A stretch of 35,694 bases of DNA from Candidatus Zixiibacteriota bacterium (GCA_029858555.1 JAOUEU010000004.1:1-35694); one strand, 5' to 3'. Counted from the stretch's first letter, positions 1 through 9,047 are shown. The notes: generated by a model from the sequence alone, not told the origin. A program made the numbers and translations.

Positions 1-153
1 CAGTAAGGTCATGGTCAGAAAGGAAATTCCGATTGCCAGAACCAACACCAGGCCTCCCCAGATCACGTAAGAAAGCGGCCCGCGGCTCTTCTCAGGGCTT
101 TTCACGGCTTCCTTGTCGCTCGGTTCCGCTTTCGTTTTTTCTTCGTCAGTCAC
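1..153 (-). CDS. N-terminal fragment of a single-pass membrane protein (acidic/charged cytoplasmic N-terminus then TM helix), truncated by the window edge; possibly FliL-like
   Basis: Reverse strand from GTG at 153 reads VTDEEKTKAEPSDKEAVKSPEKSRGPLSYVIWGGLVLVLAIGISFLTMTLL with no stop to the edge; GGAG upstream of the GTG. FliL is only a topology-based guess. Confidence 0.5.
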   Translation of the reverse strand, partial: MTDEEKTKAEPSDKEAVKSPEKSRGPLSYVIWGGLVLVLAIGISFLTMTLL

Positions 154-316
154 TGATAGACTCCACGCAAAAACTTTTTTCCACGGCATTGTTAAGCAAC
201 GCCCGTGCCGTTATGTCGCGCACCAGCCTAACCTGCTGATGTAAAACGTCTTAAGTGCTGAGAGTGAACGTGTGGACGGTCTGGTCAAGCAGTGTGAAGC
301 GGAAAGATTTTCCCGT

Positions 317-590
317 TTAGCGGGAAAGGACTATTTGTTTTGTTGAGGTCGCGTCGTCATTCACGGATAGCTTGGCGAAGTAGATACCGGGTCCAAGACT
401 GAGGCCGCTGAAATCCACCTTATACGCGCCGGCGGGAAGATCTTGATCGGCCCATATCAATCTCAGATTGCCCTGAGAATCATACAGCTCAATACGCACT
501 TGAGCATATTTCGGACTGACTCAAAAGCGGCGCGGACGCTATTGCGCCACGCCGTTTGGTTGAACAGTATTACGCGAATGCTGCCAACTC
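317..590 (-). pseudogene. Remnant of a T9SS/FlgD-Ig-like C-terminal sorting domain
   Basis: Frame 317..~523 reads VSPKYAQVRIELYDSQGNLRLIW...LPAGAYKVDFSGLSLGPGIYFAKLSVNDDATSTKQIVLSR, a typical C-terminal sorting/FlgD-like repeat. It is closed upstream by an in-frame TGA and has no N-terminal body. FNQTAW in another frame just upstream may be the displaced start of the domain. Confidence 0.45.
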
Positions 591-600
591 CGGTGCAGTA

Positions 601-1314
601 TCACGCAATGAACAATCCTATGCAGTACCCGCCAATGTTGCCAAGAGCATGTACAATTATCGCCGGAATCAGGCTCCCTGTCTGCTCTCTTTGGTATCCG
701 GCGATCAGCCCCAGTACGGAAGCGAATACGACAATACTTATCACGGGAAACAACGCCATGCCAGTGGTAAGCAAGGCGGCATGCATCAGTCCAAAGAAAA
801 GAGCACCGGTCAAAACCGGAAGACTTATTCTCACGCCAAAGATGGAAAAACCGTATTGAACCAATGGATTCAGAAAACCCTGTATCAGCCCTCTGGTAAG
901 TATTTCTTCGCTAACACTGGCATAGAGCCAAACAAAGATGACAGTCTGGACGAAAGAATAGTCCCGTTGGAAAGCCTCAGAGTCTTCCGGAAACAAATGC
1001 AAAACTGTCGCCAATGCGAGTCCGGCGACCGCTCCCGGAATAATGATCTGTGCCGTCTTGTACTTTTCCCCTCTGCAGAAGCCAAAAGATCGCAGTTTCC
1101 CCCTGGAGACAACCAGTATCAGGATCAATGATATCAGCCACATAATAGTGTGGCTAAGGAAACCTTCAGACCAAGGTTGGGATCGTAGCGCCGACGGCAG
1201 GCGATCAGAATTCATTACCACCACCGCCACTGAGTTCAGTACAAATATGCCCATCAGGATTGCTACGAGGACTCTGCCTGCAACTCTGAGCGACCGGGGA
1301 ATTGGCAAGTTCAT
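601..1314 (-). CDS. CPBP family intramembrane glutamic/metallo-protease (Abi/CAAX protease family)
   Basis: Multiple TM segments with SEEILTRGLIQGF (EExxxR), FFGLMHA and HALGN motifs. Confidence 0.85.
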   Translation of the reverse strand: MNLPIPRSLRVAGRVLVAILMGIFVLNSVAVVVMNSDRLPSALRSQPWSEGFLSHTIMWLISLILILVVSRGKLRSFGFCRGEKYKTAQIIIPGAVAGLALATVLHLFPEDSEAFQRDYSFVQTVIFVWLYASVSEEILTRGLIQGFLNPLVQYGFSIFGVRISLPVLTGALFFGLMHAALLTTGMALFPVISIVVFASVLGLIAGYQREQTGSLIPAIIVHALGNIGGYCIGLFIA

Positions 1315-1498
1315 GTGTAATCCTCCAGGTTACCGTTCGCAACGCACCGCTTTAACCGGTGAGTAAGACGACACATTCACGATCCGGGTGAACGCTCACT
1401 CAAAGGTATGCGATTGTTGGTCTGCTTGGCAAGGATGAAATTCTGTTCGGAATCCAAGCGGGGCTGTCTCTCCGAAACACAGAACTCTCGGTTCTAGC

Positions 1499-2809
1499 TC
1501 AATTCAACTCCCCTGAAACACCTTCCTGGTCCGCGGCGGTCACCTTAAGGTCGACAATTCGGCGGCTGCTCTTATATCCTTCGGGCATCTTCGCTCTTAT
1601 GTAATTGTCGGAGACAGCCCACAGAGTATTGTCAGTCGATGTACGGTGCTCGCATATGACATGAAGGACCTGGCCGATTTGCCGCTGGTTGGCTTTCAAT
1701 CTCAAACTGCCGGAGATCCGCGAGAGAGTGGTGTTACGCGCTTTGATGACTTCCGGATTGATCTTCTCGGTGAGTTCTTCTGCAGCAAATGTTCCCGGCC
1801 GGTCCGAATAGCTGAACACATGTAAATAATCGATTAAGCCGGATTGACAGACCTGCCGGGACTGCTCAAAATCCTCATCGGTCTCCCCCGGAAAGCCGAC
1901 AATCACGTCGACACCGATAATGGTCCCGGGAACGCTCTCCTTGATTTCAGCGAGCAACTTGAGGAAGTGATCCCGGTCGTAGGGCCGACGCATCAGCTTC
2001 AGGACTCGATCCGAACCCGACTGAAGCGGTATGTGCCAGTGACGGCAGATACGGCCTTTCGCTTCGGCGTATGTTTGGATCAGTTCCCGGCGTATCGTCT
2101 GCGGCTCAACCGACGACAGCCGCAGCCTTTTAAGGTCGGTCTCCTCCAGGATGCGTCGGCACAACCCGGCCAGGCTCTCGACCGGGGCCTTGGCTCCACG
2201 ATCCTTATACATGCCCATATTGATGCCGGTAATTACGACCTCTTCGTAACCATGCCCCACCAGGTCATCAATCTCGTTGATTACCTCGTCTACCGGGCGA
2301 TTGTTCAGCGGGCCGCGCACCCGGGGCAGGATACAATATGAGCAGCGTTGGTTGCAGCCATTCGAGACCTTTATCCAGGCCCGGTTGTGATCATAAAACT
2401 CGGCCAGGCGGCATGTGTCGGATCCATGCGGCTCGCGGCTGAACAGGTCCGGGAATCGCTGGACCAGCAGTTTCGTCATGGAATCCTTTTCGCGGTTGCG
2501 AATAACCCCGTGTACCTGCTCCATTTCTTCGACCGCCTCCGCGTCCTTGTCGACTAGACAGCCGGCCACGACGATCCTGGCATCAGGATTCTGACGGGCC
2601 GCTCTGCGAATCAGATAGCGGCAGTCGGAATCGGCCCGGTGCGTGACCGTGCATGTGTTAATGATATATAAATCAGCAGGTTCACCCCTGCCTACGCGGC
2701 GGAATCCGTACCGGTGCAGGTCGGCAGCCATCCTCTCCGTCTCGTACTGGTTCAGGCGGCAGCCTACAGTCTGAAACGAGACTCGGCGGGTCACTTTGTT
2801 TTGGCTCAT
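1499..2809 (-). CDS. mtaB: MtaB/MiaB-family tRNA methylthiotransferase (radical SAM)
   Basis: Radical SAM CNQRCSYC motif, N-terminal UPF0004-like domain (TVGCRLNQYETE, NTCTVTHRAD), HIPLQSGSDRVLKLMRRPY. ORF opens to 2947, but MSQNKVTRRVSFQTVGC at 2809 is the likelier start. Confidence 0.88.
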   Translation of the reverse strand: MSQNKVTRRVSFQTVGCRLNQYETERMAADLHRYGFRRVGRGEPADLYIINTCTVTHRADSDCRYLIRRAARQNPDARIVVAGCLVDKDAEAVEEMEQVHGVIRNREKDSMTKLLVQRFPDLFSREPHGSDTCRLAEFYDHNRAWIKVSNGCNQRCSYCILPRVRGPLNNRPVDEVINEIDDLVGHGYEEVVITGINMGMYKDRGAKAPVESLAGLCRRILEETDLKRLRLSSVEPQTIRRELIQTYAEAKGRICRHWHIPLQSGSDRVLKLMRRPYDRDHFLKLLAEIKESVPGTIIGVDVIVGFPGETDEDFEQSRQVCQSGLIDYLHVFSYSDRPGTFAAEELTEKINPEVIKARNTTLSRISGSLRLKANQRQIGQVLHVICEHRTSTDNTLWAVSDNYIRAKMPEGYKSSRRIVDLKVTAADQEGVSGELN

Positions 2810-2897
2810 AGAACCCCAATATAACTCGTTTCGCGGCCGGAGGCGCGGGAAATTTCCCGCTGGTGCGATTTCTATCTTCCAGATAACAGATCGCTGC

Positions 2898-2933
2898 AAA
2901 AAACCGGCAGGTTCCTTATCGTAACCTGCCGGT
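2898..2933 (-). terminator. Rho-independent terminator downstream of rpsA
   Basis: Perfect 11-bp inverted repeat accggcaggtt (2903-2913) / aacctgccggt (2923-2933), 9-nt loop, followed on the minus strand by a T run (A6 at 2898-2903). Confidence 0.85.
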
Positions 2934-2937
2934 ATCG

Positions 2938-2957
2938 GTGCCAGCAAGTGCTGGCAC
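2938..2957. repeat. Second hairpin, gtgccagc-aagt-gctggcac
   Basis: Perfect 8-bp stem with 4-nt loop between the rpsA stop and the terminator hairpin. Confidence 0.7.
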
Positions 2958-2983
2958 TACGTCTATGTAACAAAAGAAGGGGG

Positions 2984-5125
2984 TTATTCTGTTTTCTCTT
3001 CGTCCTCGTTCTCGTCAGGTTCGGCCTCTTCAGAGGATTGCTCCTCAGGCGGAGTTGCCGGTTCTTCGGCCTGCTCAGCCTCCGCTTCCTCAGTCTCGGC
3101 GCTCACAGGGGTTTCATCTGCGAGAGCCTCGGCCGGAGACTCGTCGACGGCCGCCGCTTCAGCAGTAGCCTCCTTCTCGACCTTCAATTCCTCAGGCATG
3201 GCCTCCGCCATAGACTTGGTGGCCGTGGCCGGGTGCTTGGCCAGATATTCATCGTACTCGGCCCGCTCCCGCTTCTTGTAATAAGCCTGCACCGAAAGCA
3301 CGATCTTGTGCTGGTTGCGGTCGAATTCTATCACTTGAAGCGGAATCTGCTCACCTTCCTTGAAAACACCGGAAGGATCACTGATGTCCTTGGCGCCCAG
3401 CTGTGTGGTGGGAACAAAACCCTCCACGTCGCCATCGAGATCAACCACGACGCCTCGGTCAAGCACCTTGGTTATAGAACCCAGGCACTCGGAGCCGACT
3501 GCGTATTTCTTGGATATTTGCGGCCACGGATCTTCCGAAAGCTGCTTGTACCCCAGTGAAATCCGCCGATTCTCATGGTCCACGCGGATAATCTTTACAT
3601 CCGCGGAATCGCCCTTTTTCATCACCTCGGAAGGGTGCTGAATGCGCTTGGTCCAGGACATATCGGAGATGTGCACCAGCCCGTCGATGCCTTCCTCAAG
3701 TTCGACGAAGGCGCCGAAGGCCGTCAGGTTACGAACCTTGCCGTGCACGATCCTGCCGATAGGATATTTCTCTTCGATTGTCGCCCAGGGGTCGGGCTCC
3801 ATCTGCTTGATCCCCAGCGATATCTTCTCGTTTTCTTTGTCGACGGACAGCACGATCGCCTCGACTTCGTCGTTGGCATTCATGATCTTGGACGGATGCT
3901 TAATATGCTGTGTCCAGGACATCTCCGATATGTGGATGAGGGCTTCTATACCCTTCTCCAACTCGACAAAGGCTCCGTAATCCGTAATCGATACCACCCG
4001 CCCCTTGACTTTCTTGCCAATGGGGTATTTATGCTCGATATTCTCCCACGGATACGGTGTCATTTGCTTGAGACCGAGTGAAATGCGAGAGGTCTTTTTG
4101 TCGAAATCCAGAATCTTGACATCGATCTTGTCGCCGAGAGAAACCAGCTCCGAGGGATGACGTATCCGGCCCCACGACATGTCGGTGATATGCAACAAAC
4201 CGTCTACCCCGCCCAGGTCGATAAAAACACCGAAGTCGGTGATGTTTTTTACGACACCCTGACGAATCTGCCCGACGTCGATTTCCTGAAGAAGACTGGA
4301 GCGCATGTGCTCCCGTTCCTCTTCGAGCACCGCCCGTCTGGAAACGACAATATTGCGGCGTGTCTTGTTCAGCTTGATGATCCGCAATTCCATCATCTGG
4401 TTGATCAGAGCGTCAAAATCCGGAACCTGGCGCAGGGCCACCTGGGAACCGGGCAGGAAAGCATCCACGCCCATGACATCCACAACCAGACCGCCCTTGA
4501 TGCGGCGCATGACTCGACCTTCGACAGTCTCCCCGGAATCGTGGATCTCCCGGATTTTCGCCCAGACTCGCAGGAAATCGGCCTTCTGCTTGGAAAGGAG
4601 CAACTGGCCGTTGCTATCCTCGATCTGTTCGAGATAGACCTCGATGGTTTCGCCCACCTGGATGTTCAGGGGTGCCGGGAACTCCTGGATGGGAATGATC
4701 CCTTCCGACTTAAACCCGACATCGACGATGACATCCTCGCGAGCCACGCCCATAACCGTGCCCGTTACCAGTTCCCCTTCCTTGATATCCTTGATAGTGG
4801 AATCGTACATTTCGACCATCTCTTCGTACGCCTGGCGGTCATAAACGACGCCGGAGACGTCTGTGATCTTCATGGACGCCACTTCGGGAAGCGGTTCGGT
4901 GGTCGGCATGGATGATCTGACTTTGGCCTTTTCGATCATCCGTTTGTGCCGGGTTGTCAGGACCTTTTCCTGTTCTGCACTCCTTTCCCTTACCGTTCTG
5001 GCAGTAGTGGCAACAGTGCTGGTCTTGACCAGTTTGGTTTTTGTTTTTCTGGTTTTCCTGGCGGAAGTCGCCTTGCGTTTTGATGATTTTGCGGGTTTTT
5101 TTGTGATCGTTTTGGCTTCTGCCAT
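2984..5125 (-). CDS. rpsA: 30S ribosomal protein S1 with six S1 domains, Lys-rich N-terminal and acidic C-terminal extensions
   Basis: Six S1 repeats seen directly (e.g. GQIRQGVVKNITDFGVFIDLGGVDGLLHITDMSW); located downstream of cmk and plsC as in many genomes. Confidence 0.93.
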   Translation of the reverse strand: MAEAKTITKKPAKSSKRKATSARKTRKTKTKLVKTSTVATTARTVRERSAEQEKVLTTRHKRMIEKAKVRSSMPTTEPLPEVASMKITDVSGVVYDRQAYEEMVEMYDSTIKDIKEGELVTGTVMGVAREDVIVDVGFKSEGIIPIQEFPAPLNIQVGETIEVYLEQIEDSNGQLLLSKQKADFLRVWAKIREIHDSGETVEGRVMRRIKGGLVVDVMGVDAFLPGSQVALRQVPDFDALINQMMELRIIKLNKTRRNIVVSRRAVLEEEREHMRSSLLQEIDVGQIRQGVVKNITDFGVFIDLGGVDGLLHITDMSWGRIRHPSELVSLGDKIDVKILDFDKKTSRISLGLKQMTPYPWENIEHKYPIGKKVKGRVVSITDYGAFVELEKGIEALIHISEMSWTQHIKHPSKIMNANDEVEAIVLSVDKENEKISLGIKQMEPDPWATIEEKYPIGRIVHGKVRNLTAFGAFVELEEGIDGLVHISDMSWTKRIQHPSEVMKKGDSADVKIIRVDHENRRISLGYKQLSEDPWPQISKKYAVGSECLGSITKVLDRGVVVDLDGDVEGFVPTTQLGAKDISDPSGVFKEGEQIPLQVIEFDRNQHKIVLSVQAYYKKRERAEYDEYLAKHPATATKSMAEAMPEELKVEKEATAEAAAVDESPAEALADETPVSAETEEAEAEQAEEPATPPEEQSSEEAEPDENEDEEKTE

Positions 5126-5167
5126 TGACTCTAGAGAACCTCCTTAAAAAATCTGGCGGCTTGGATT

Positions 5168-5183
5168 TTTTCCCGGGGGAAAA
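5168..5183. repeat. Inverted repeat in rpsA leader (ttttccc-gg-gggaaaa)
   Basis: 7-bp arms at 5168-5174 and 5177-5183, between the predicted promoter and the rpsA start. Confidence 0.5.
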
Positions 5184-5239
5184 CCGACAGACGCGCAACT
5201 TTCTCGTGTCCTCGATGAACATCAGAAAAGCAGCCACTC

Positions 5240-5267
5240 TATATAACAAAAACCGGAAAAATCACAA
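5240..5267 (-). promoter_or_regulatory. Candidate sigma70-type promoter for rpsA
   Basis: Minus strand TTGTGA (5267-5262), 16-nt spacer, TATATA (5245-5240). Confidence 0.4.
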
Positions 5268-5317
5268 GGACTTTTTGACAGTTTTCGATAGAAATTAAAG
5301 TCGGCTGGAATTGCGAA

Positions 5318-5938
5318 TTACTTGAGGCACAACGTCTTGTCTCTGAGCTCTTCGATACGGGCCATAATCGCCTTTGAAATAGCCATATAGCTGTCCTTCT
5401 CCGCCGAAAACGAGCTCACCCACCCGGCCGGAAACGGCTCGCCGAATACGATGCGGGCACGCTTCCTGCCGAAAAACGCCGCTCTGGCATCGTTGAAACC
5501 GCAAATATAACCGGGAACGATAGGACATGATGACTGCCGGGCTATCATCCCCACGCCCGATTTCGGGTCCAGGAAATCGCCCGTCCTTGACCGCGTCCCC
5601 TCCGGAAAAAGAGTCAGACCATAGCCCCGGTTGACGGCCTTAACGGCCAGGCTGATGGCCTGCCGGTCGACCGAGCCGCGTTTCACCGGCAGCGCGTTGA
5701 CACTTCGCAGGACCGCCGCAAACAACCGGTACTTGAACAGCTCCTTTTTGGCGAAAAAATACAACTCTCGGCTCACCCAGGATCCCGCCAGGGGCGGATC
5801 AAAATACGAAATATGGTTGAGGGCCAGTATGAACCCCCCCTCTTTGGGCAGATTTTCGCGTCCGCTGACTCGGACTCGGAATACCAGGACGCTTATCAGG
5901 CGGGCCAGCGTCCACCCCAGACGATAATGCAGTCTCAT
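5318..5938 (-). CDS. plsC: 1-acyl-sn-glycerol-3-phosphate acyltransferase
   Basis: NHISYFDPP (NHX4D) and FPEGTRSR motifs; adjacent to cmk. Confidence 0.9.
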   Translation of the reverse strand: MRLHYRLGWTLARLISVLVFRVRVSGRENLPKEGGFILALNHISYFDPPLAGSWVSRELYFFAKKELFKYRLFAAVLRSVNALPVKRGSVDRQAISLAVKAVNRGYGLTLFPEGTRSRTGDFLDPKSGVGMIARQSSCPIVPGYICGFNDARAAFFGRKRARIVFGEPFPAGWVSSFSAEKDSYMAISKAIMARIEELRDKTLCLK

Positions 5939-5940
5939 CG

Positions 5941-6642
5941 CTACTTGAATACTTCGCGGATCAGCGAGATAATGTGCTCCACCTGCCCCTCGATAGTCAG
6001 GCTGGTTGTATCCACCACAAAAGCATCACGGGCTTTTGTCAGCGGAGAGTTTTCCCGAGTGGAGTCAAGCCTGTCTCTTCTTTGAATCTCCGCCTCCTGC
6101 TCTTCGAGTGTGGTGGAAACGCCAAGTCGGGCCATATCCAGCAGCCGGCGCTGAGCGCGTTCACGCACTGAAGCGTCGAGATAAATCTTGATGTCGGCAT
6201 CGGCGAAAACCACTGTCGTGGTATCCCGCCCCTCGGCGACTATCGAGCCCTTGCGGCCCATTCTCCTTTGCTTGGCCACCATCTCCCGACGGACATCGTA
6301 GTGGGCGGACACTTCGCTGACGTGCGAGGTCACTTCTTGGCTCCGGATTTCTTGGGTCACGTCTTCGCCGTTTATGAACACACGATTGACGTCCTCGTGA
6401 GTCTCAAACTCGATGGGCACCTTCTTGGCGATAACCTTCAGCTTCTCGCCATCCGAGGGGGATATTGCGTTTCTTAACGCAAAATAGGTCAGGGCCCGGT
6501 ACATCGCCCCGGTGTCGAGATAGCTGTAGCCGAGCCTCGAGGCCAGGAGCCTGGCAGTGGTTGATTTGCCCGAACCGGCCGGACCGTCAATAGCTACCAC
6601 CCTGCCCTTCAGCTTGGTCAGGTTGAGCTTGATCGGCGTCAT
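5941..6642 (-). CDS. cmk: Cytidylate kinase
   Basis: IDGPAGSGKSTTARLLASRLGYSYLDTGAMYRALT, RDTTTVVFADADIKIYLDAS, RDRLDSTRENSPL. Confidence 0.95.
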   Translation of the reverse strand: MTPIKLNLTKLKGRVVAIDGPAGSGKSTTARLLASRLGYSYLDTGAMYRALTYFALRNAISPSDGEKLKVIAKKVPIEFETHEDVNRVFINGEDVTQEIRSQEVTSHVSEVSAHYDVRREMVAKQRRMGRKGSIVAEGRDTTTVVFADADIKIYLDASVRERAQRRLLDMARLGVSTTLEEQEAEIQRRDRLDSTRENSPLTKARDAFVVDTTSLTIEGQVEHIISLIREVFK

Positions 6643-6784
6643 CGCCGGAATAAAAAGAAGGACCGGTCAAAACGCAATTGGAATTTTGCGGCCCGGCAGC
6701 CGCCGGCATGCATGTCCGGCTCCGTGCGGGCAGCGAATACCGCATGGCACCGCAAAACGGCGACGGCCCCGCAAGCTGTTCTTG

Positions 6785-6813
6785 TTGACACGCTTTTTGT
6801 GGAACTCTAAGTT
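6785..6813 (+). promoter_or_regulatory. Candidate sigma70-type promoter for the 6963 gene
   Basis: Perfect TTGACA (6785-6790), 17-nt spacer, weak TAAGTT (6808-6813). Confidence 0.3.
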
Positions 6814-6962
6814 ATTTGCGGAATCTGACGTTTTTCACCTTGGAGTTGGCGGCAAATTGCATACGGACACATGACGGTTGTGCGGTCGGGCGGTAACAGC
6901 AGCATCACGCAGCCCAGCCGGCCGTAGTAAGGACTCGCGAGAACATAACGAAGGAGGTCTTT

Positions 6963-7241
6963 ATGAAGCAGTTACTGGTGTTAGCTCTGACAGTTGTCAT
7001 TATCGTCATTGTCGGTATCTCGTGCGAGCGCACTGATCGTGAACTGGACATGACCATTCTCTCGGATTTGGAGGGCATCCCCATGGAGTACGGCGAACTG
7101 GTGGCGGTCACCACTATCGCAAAGTATCCCGAGTGGGTGCAACTGTGGTTCAAGGACGAGGAAGGGACAATCCGGATGGTGCGCATCCATTTTGAGGCCG
7201 AGCTGATTCATAATGACGTCAAAGTCATCCCCAGAAGCTAA
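6963..7241 (+). CDS. Small hypothetical lipoprotein
   Basis: Signal peptide with lipobox-like VGISC; strong SD aaggagg at spacing suitable for ATG 6963. Confidence 0.75.
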   Translation: MKQLLVLALTVVIIVIVGISCERTDRELDMTILSDLEGIPMEYGELVAVTTIAKYPEWVQLWFKDEEGTIRMVRIHFEAELIHNDVKVIPRS

Positions 7242-7264
7242 TCAATACTCGGACGGAGGAGAAC

Positions 7265-7486
7265 ATGGTTGACAAATTGACCAGCATTCTAAGCCGCTTT
7301 TTTTTCATCGTGGCATTTCTTCTTCTGCTTATTGCCGTTGTCGATTGGTTCCTCAGGCTGTTTGGTTGGACTTTTTCCTGGCTTCCCTACCAGCCCGGTC
7401 GACTCTTTGAATTCGCGGCGATGCTCATGATCTGCGTGGTGGTGCTGCTGTTAAGACAGATAAGGGAGAGTCTCAGGCACTCGTAG
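7265..7486 (+). CDS. Small hypothetical membrane protein (two predicted TM helices)
   Basis: 73 aa, SD ggaggag directly upstream of the ATG, 23 nt after the preceding gene; hydrophobic segments FFFIVAFLLLLIAVVDWF and FEFAAMLMICVVVLLL. Confidence 0.65.
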   Translation: MVDKLTSILSRFFFIVAFLLLLIAVVDWFLRLFGWTFSWLPYQPGRLFEFAAMLMICVVVLLLRQIRESLRHS

Positions 7487-7614
7487 ATTCCGCGGTACGG
7501 TTTTCTCCCGCTTCCACACCGTCACTCCCGGCCGGACCGCTGACGGGCCGGCTCCGGACGGTGACAGGTATGAGACACGAAAACCACGAGCGGTTGGACT
7601 TCCCCATATGACAG

Positions 7615-7643
7615 GGGCGATAGCCGTCGGCCGGCTATCGCCC
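7615..7643. repeat. Perfect 11-bp inverted repeat in convergent intergenic region
   Basis: gggcgatagcc (7615-7625) / ggctatcgccc (7633-7643), 7-nt loop; lies between the ends of convergent genes. Confidence 0.7.
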
Positions 7644-7668
7644 TCATTTCCCCAAAAAAAACAGGGAC

Positions 7669-8568
7669 TCAGAAGAAATCCAATGAGAAAGACGACAGGT
7701 CCCCGTCAAGATCGATTTCATACTTTGGAATCAGCGTATCGTAGCCCTCACTGATGTACGCACCGGCGACCTTGTCGAAACCGAGACGTACCAGGTACGA
7801 CTCGTAGTCTTCACCCACAACTTTGAGGCCGGTGGTGGCCGGAACCCGTAACCTCAGATCGGAATCCTCCCCGGCTACCGCGATCACCACATAGTCCTCG
7901 AGGACGCCAAGCTTCAGGTAGATGGTGGCGTCTTTAGTGTCCAGTCGGAGCCTTTTCAGCGGCGTCGTTGAAAGGTTGAGATGGATGTCGGCATTATCTC
8001 CGTAACAGTCCAACTCCAACGGCACATCCTCTGAAAATTTCAAATACCAGTCTTGCGGACCGTCTGTATCCAGTCGGACCACACCGCCCAGAAAACTCCC
8101 GTATCGACTGACCAGCCTCACCTCCAGTTCCTCGGAGTTCATGTGTTCATCAATCTTCGGCTTGCGCGTGAACCTGTCGAAACGACCGTAGATCAGGTCA
8201 CGGCCTGAATCCCTGATAGTCAGGTCGGTGTCGTCGAGCCGGAGAGTGGCCGAGATGCTTTTTACGTTCGGATTCGACTCCTTGCGGTAAATCGTCTCGG
8301 AAAAGAAACTGGTGGTATCCCCGCCAAAGCTGCCGTAAAAGGCTATCAGAAAGCCTCCGAAAAACAGCCCCACCGAGGTCAGGTAGGCAATGAACTGCAG
8401 TCTCGATTTGGTGAAGATCTTCTCGATGCCAATGGCAATCAGGACGATTGGCGAAAGGACCAGAAGGTCGACCCAAAAGTTGTCGTTGAGCACGCCTGCA
8501 TTCCGGAGAAGAATCAAGCCCCCGATCTGAATCAGGATGACTCCCCATCGAAATCTTGCCGGTGTCAT
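7669..8568 (-). CDS. LiaF/LiaI-like membrane protein (DUF5668-type TM region plus C-terminal beta-rich domain)
   Basis: N-terminal TM repeats (GVILIQIGGLILLRNAGVL...) then a beta-rich region; ATGA overlap with the upstream pspC-like gene. Confidence 0.65.
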   Translation of the reverse strand: MTPARFRWGVILIQIGGLILLRNAGVLNDNFWVDLLVLSPIVLIAIGIEKIFTKSRLQFIAYLTSVGLFFGGFLIAFYGSFGGDTTSFFSETIYRKESNPNVKSISATLRLDDTDLTIRDSGRDLIYGRFDRFTRKPKIDEHMNSEELEVRLVSRYGSFLGGVVRLDTDGPQDWYLKFSEDVPLELDCYGDNADIHLNLSTTPLKRLRLDTKDATIYLKLGVLEDYVVIAVAGEDSDLRLRVPATTGLKVVGEDYESYLVRLGFDKVAGAYISEGYDTLIPKYEIDLDGDLSSFSLDFF

Positions 8569-9047
8569 ACTATCGGCCCCCCGTTGCTGGCCTCGGCTTT
8601 GTGATGGTTCAGGTCAACTCGGGCCACCCTGTCCCGCTTCCTGCCTTTATAGAATATCAGTACCAAGCCGACGGCGATGAAGACCAGCGGCCAGATGTCT
8701 TCAAAATCGTAGTAGAACCCGTGCTCGCGGACCAGCAAGGCGACGCCGACAACTATCAGCGCCAGCCCCGGCACGTATTTGTGCCACGTGGGCGATGGGG
8801 CTTTTGGCTCTTGCGGAGATGTGGATACTTTCGAGGGATCACCGGCGGCAACCTCGTCTAATTCTCTTTTGGGGATTATTATCCAGGCGATGATGTATGC
8901 TATCAAACCGATGCCGTGACCCAGCACCAACAGGACGGCTATGATCCTGACCAGCACCGGATCGACCTCAAAGTACTCACCCAGTCCCCCGCACACGCCG
9001 CCGATCACTTTTTCGGTCTGCGAACGGTAAAGCCGTCGAGTCATCAT
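8565..9047 (-). CDS. PspC domain-containing protein
   Basis: RRLYRSQTEKVIGGVCGGLGEYFEVDPVLVRIIAVLLVLGHGIGLIAYIIAWIIIPKRE is a canonical PspC domain. Confidence 0.92.
   Translation of the reverse strand: MMTRRLYRSQTEKVIGGVCGGLGEYFEVDPVLVRIIAVLLVLGHGIGLIAYIIAWIIIPKRELDEVAAGDPSKVSTSPQEPKAPSPTWHKYVPGLALIVVGVALLVREHGFYYDFEDIWPLVFIAVGLVLIFYKGRKRDRVARVDLNHHKAEASNGGPIV

Noticed and set aside
4157-4915. 252-aa plus-strand ORF
   Set aside because: Antisense to rpsA; no domain features. The same applies to 2948..3559 and 3575..4081.
4839-5249. 136-aa minus-strand ORF overlapping the rpsA start
   Set aside because: Out-of-frame overlap with the rpsA N-terminus. The rpsA frame has the S1 domains and SD; this one has low-complexity Lys/Gln/Asn content.
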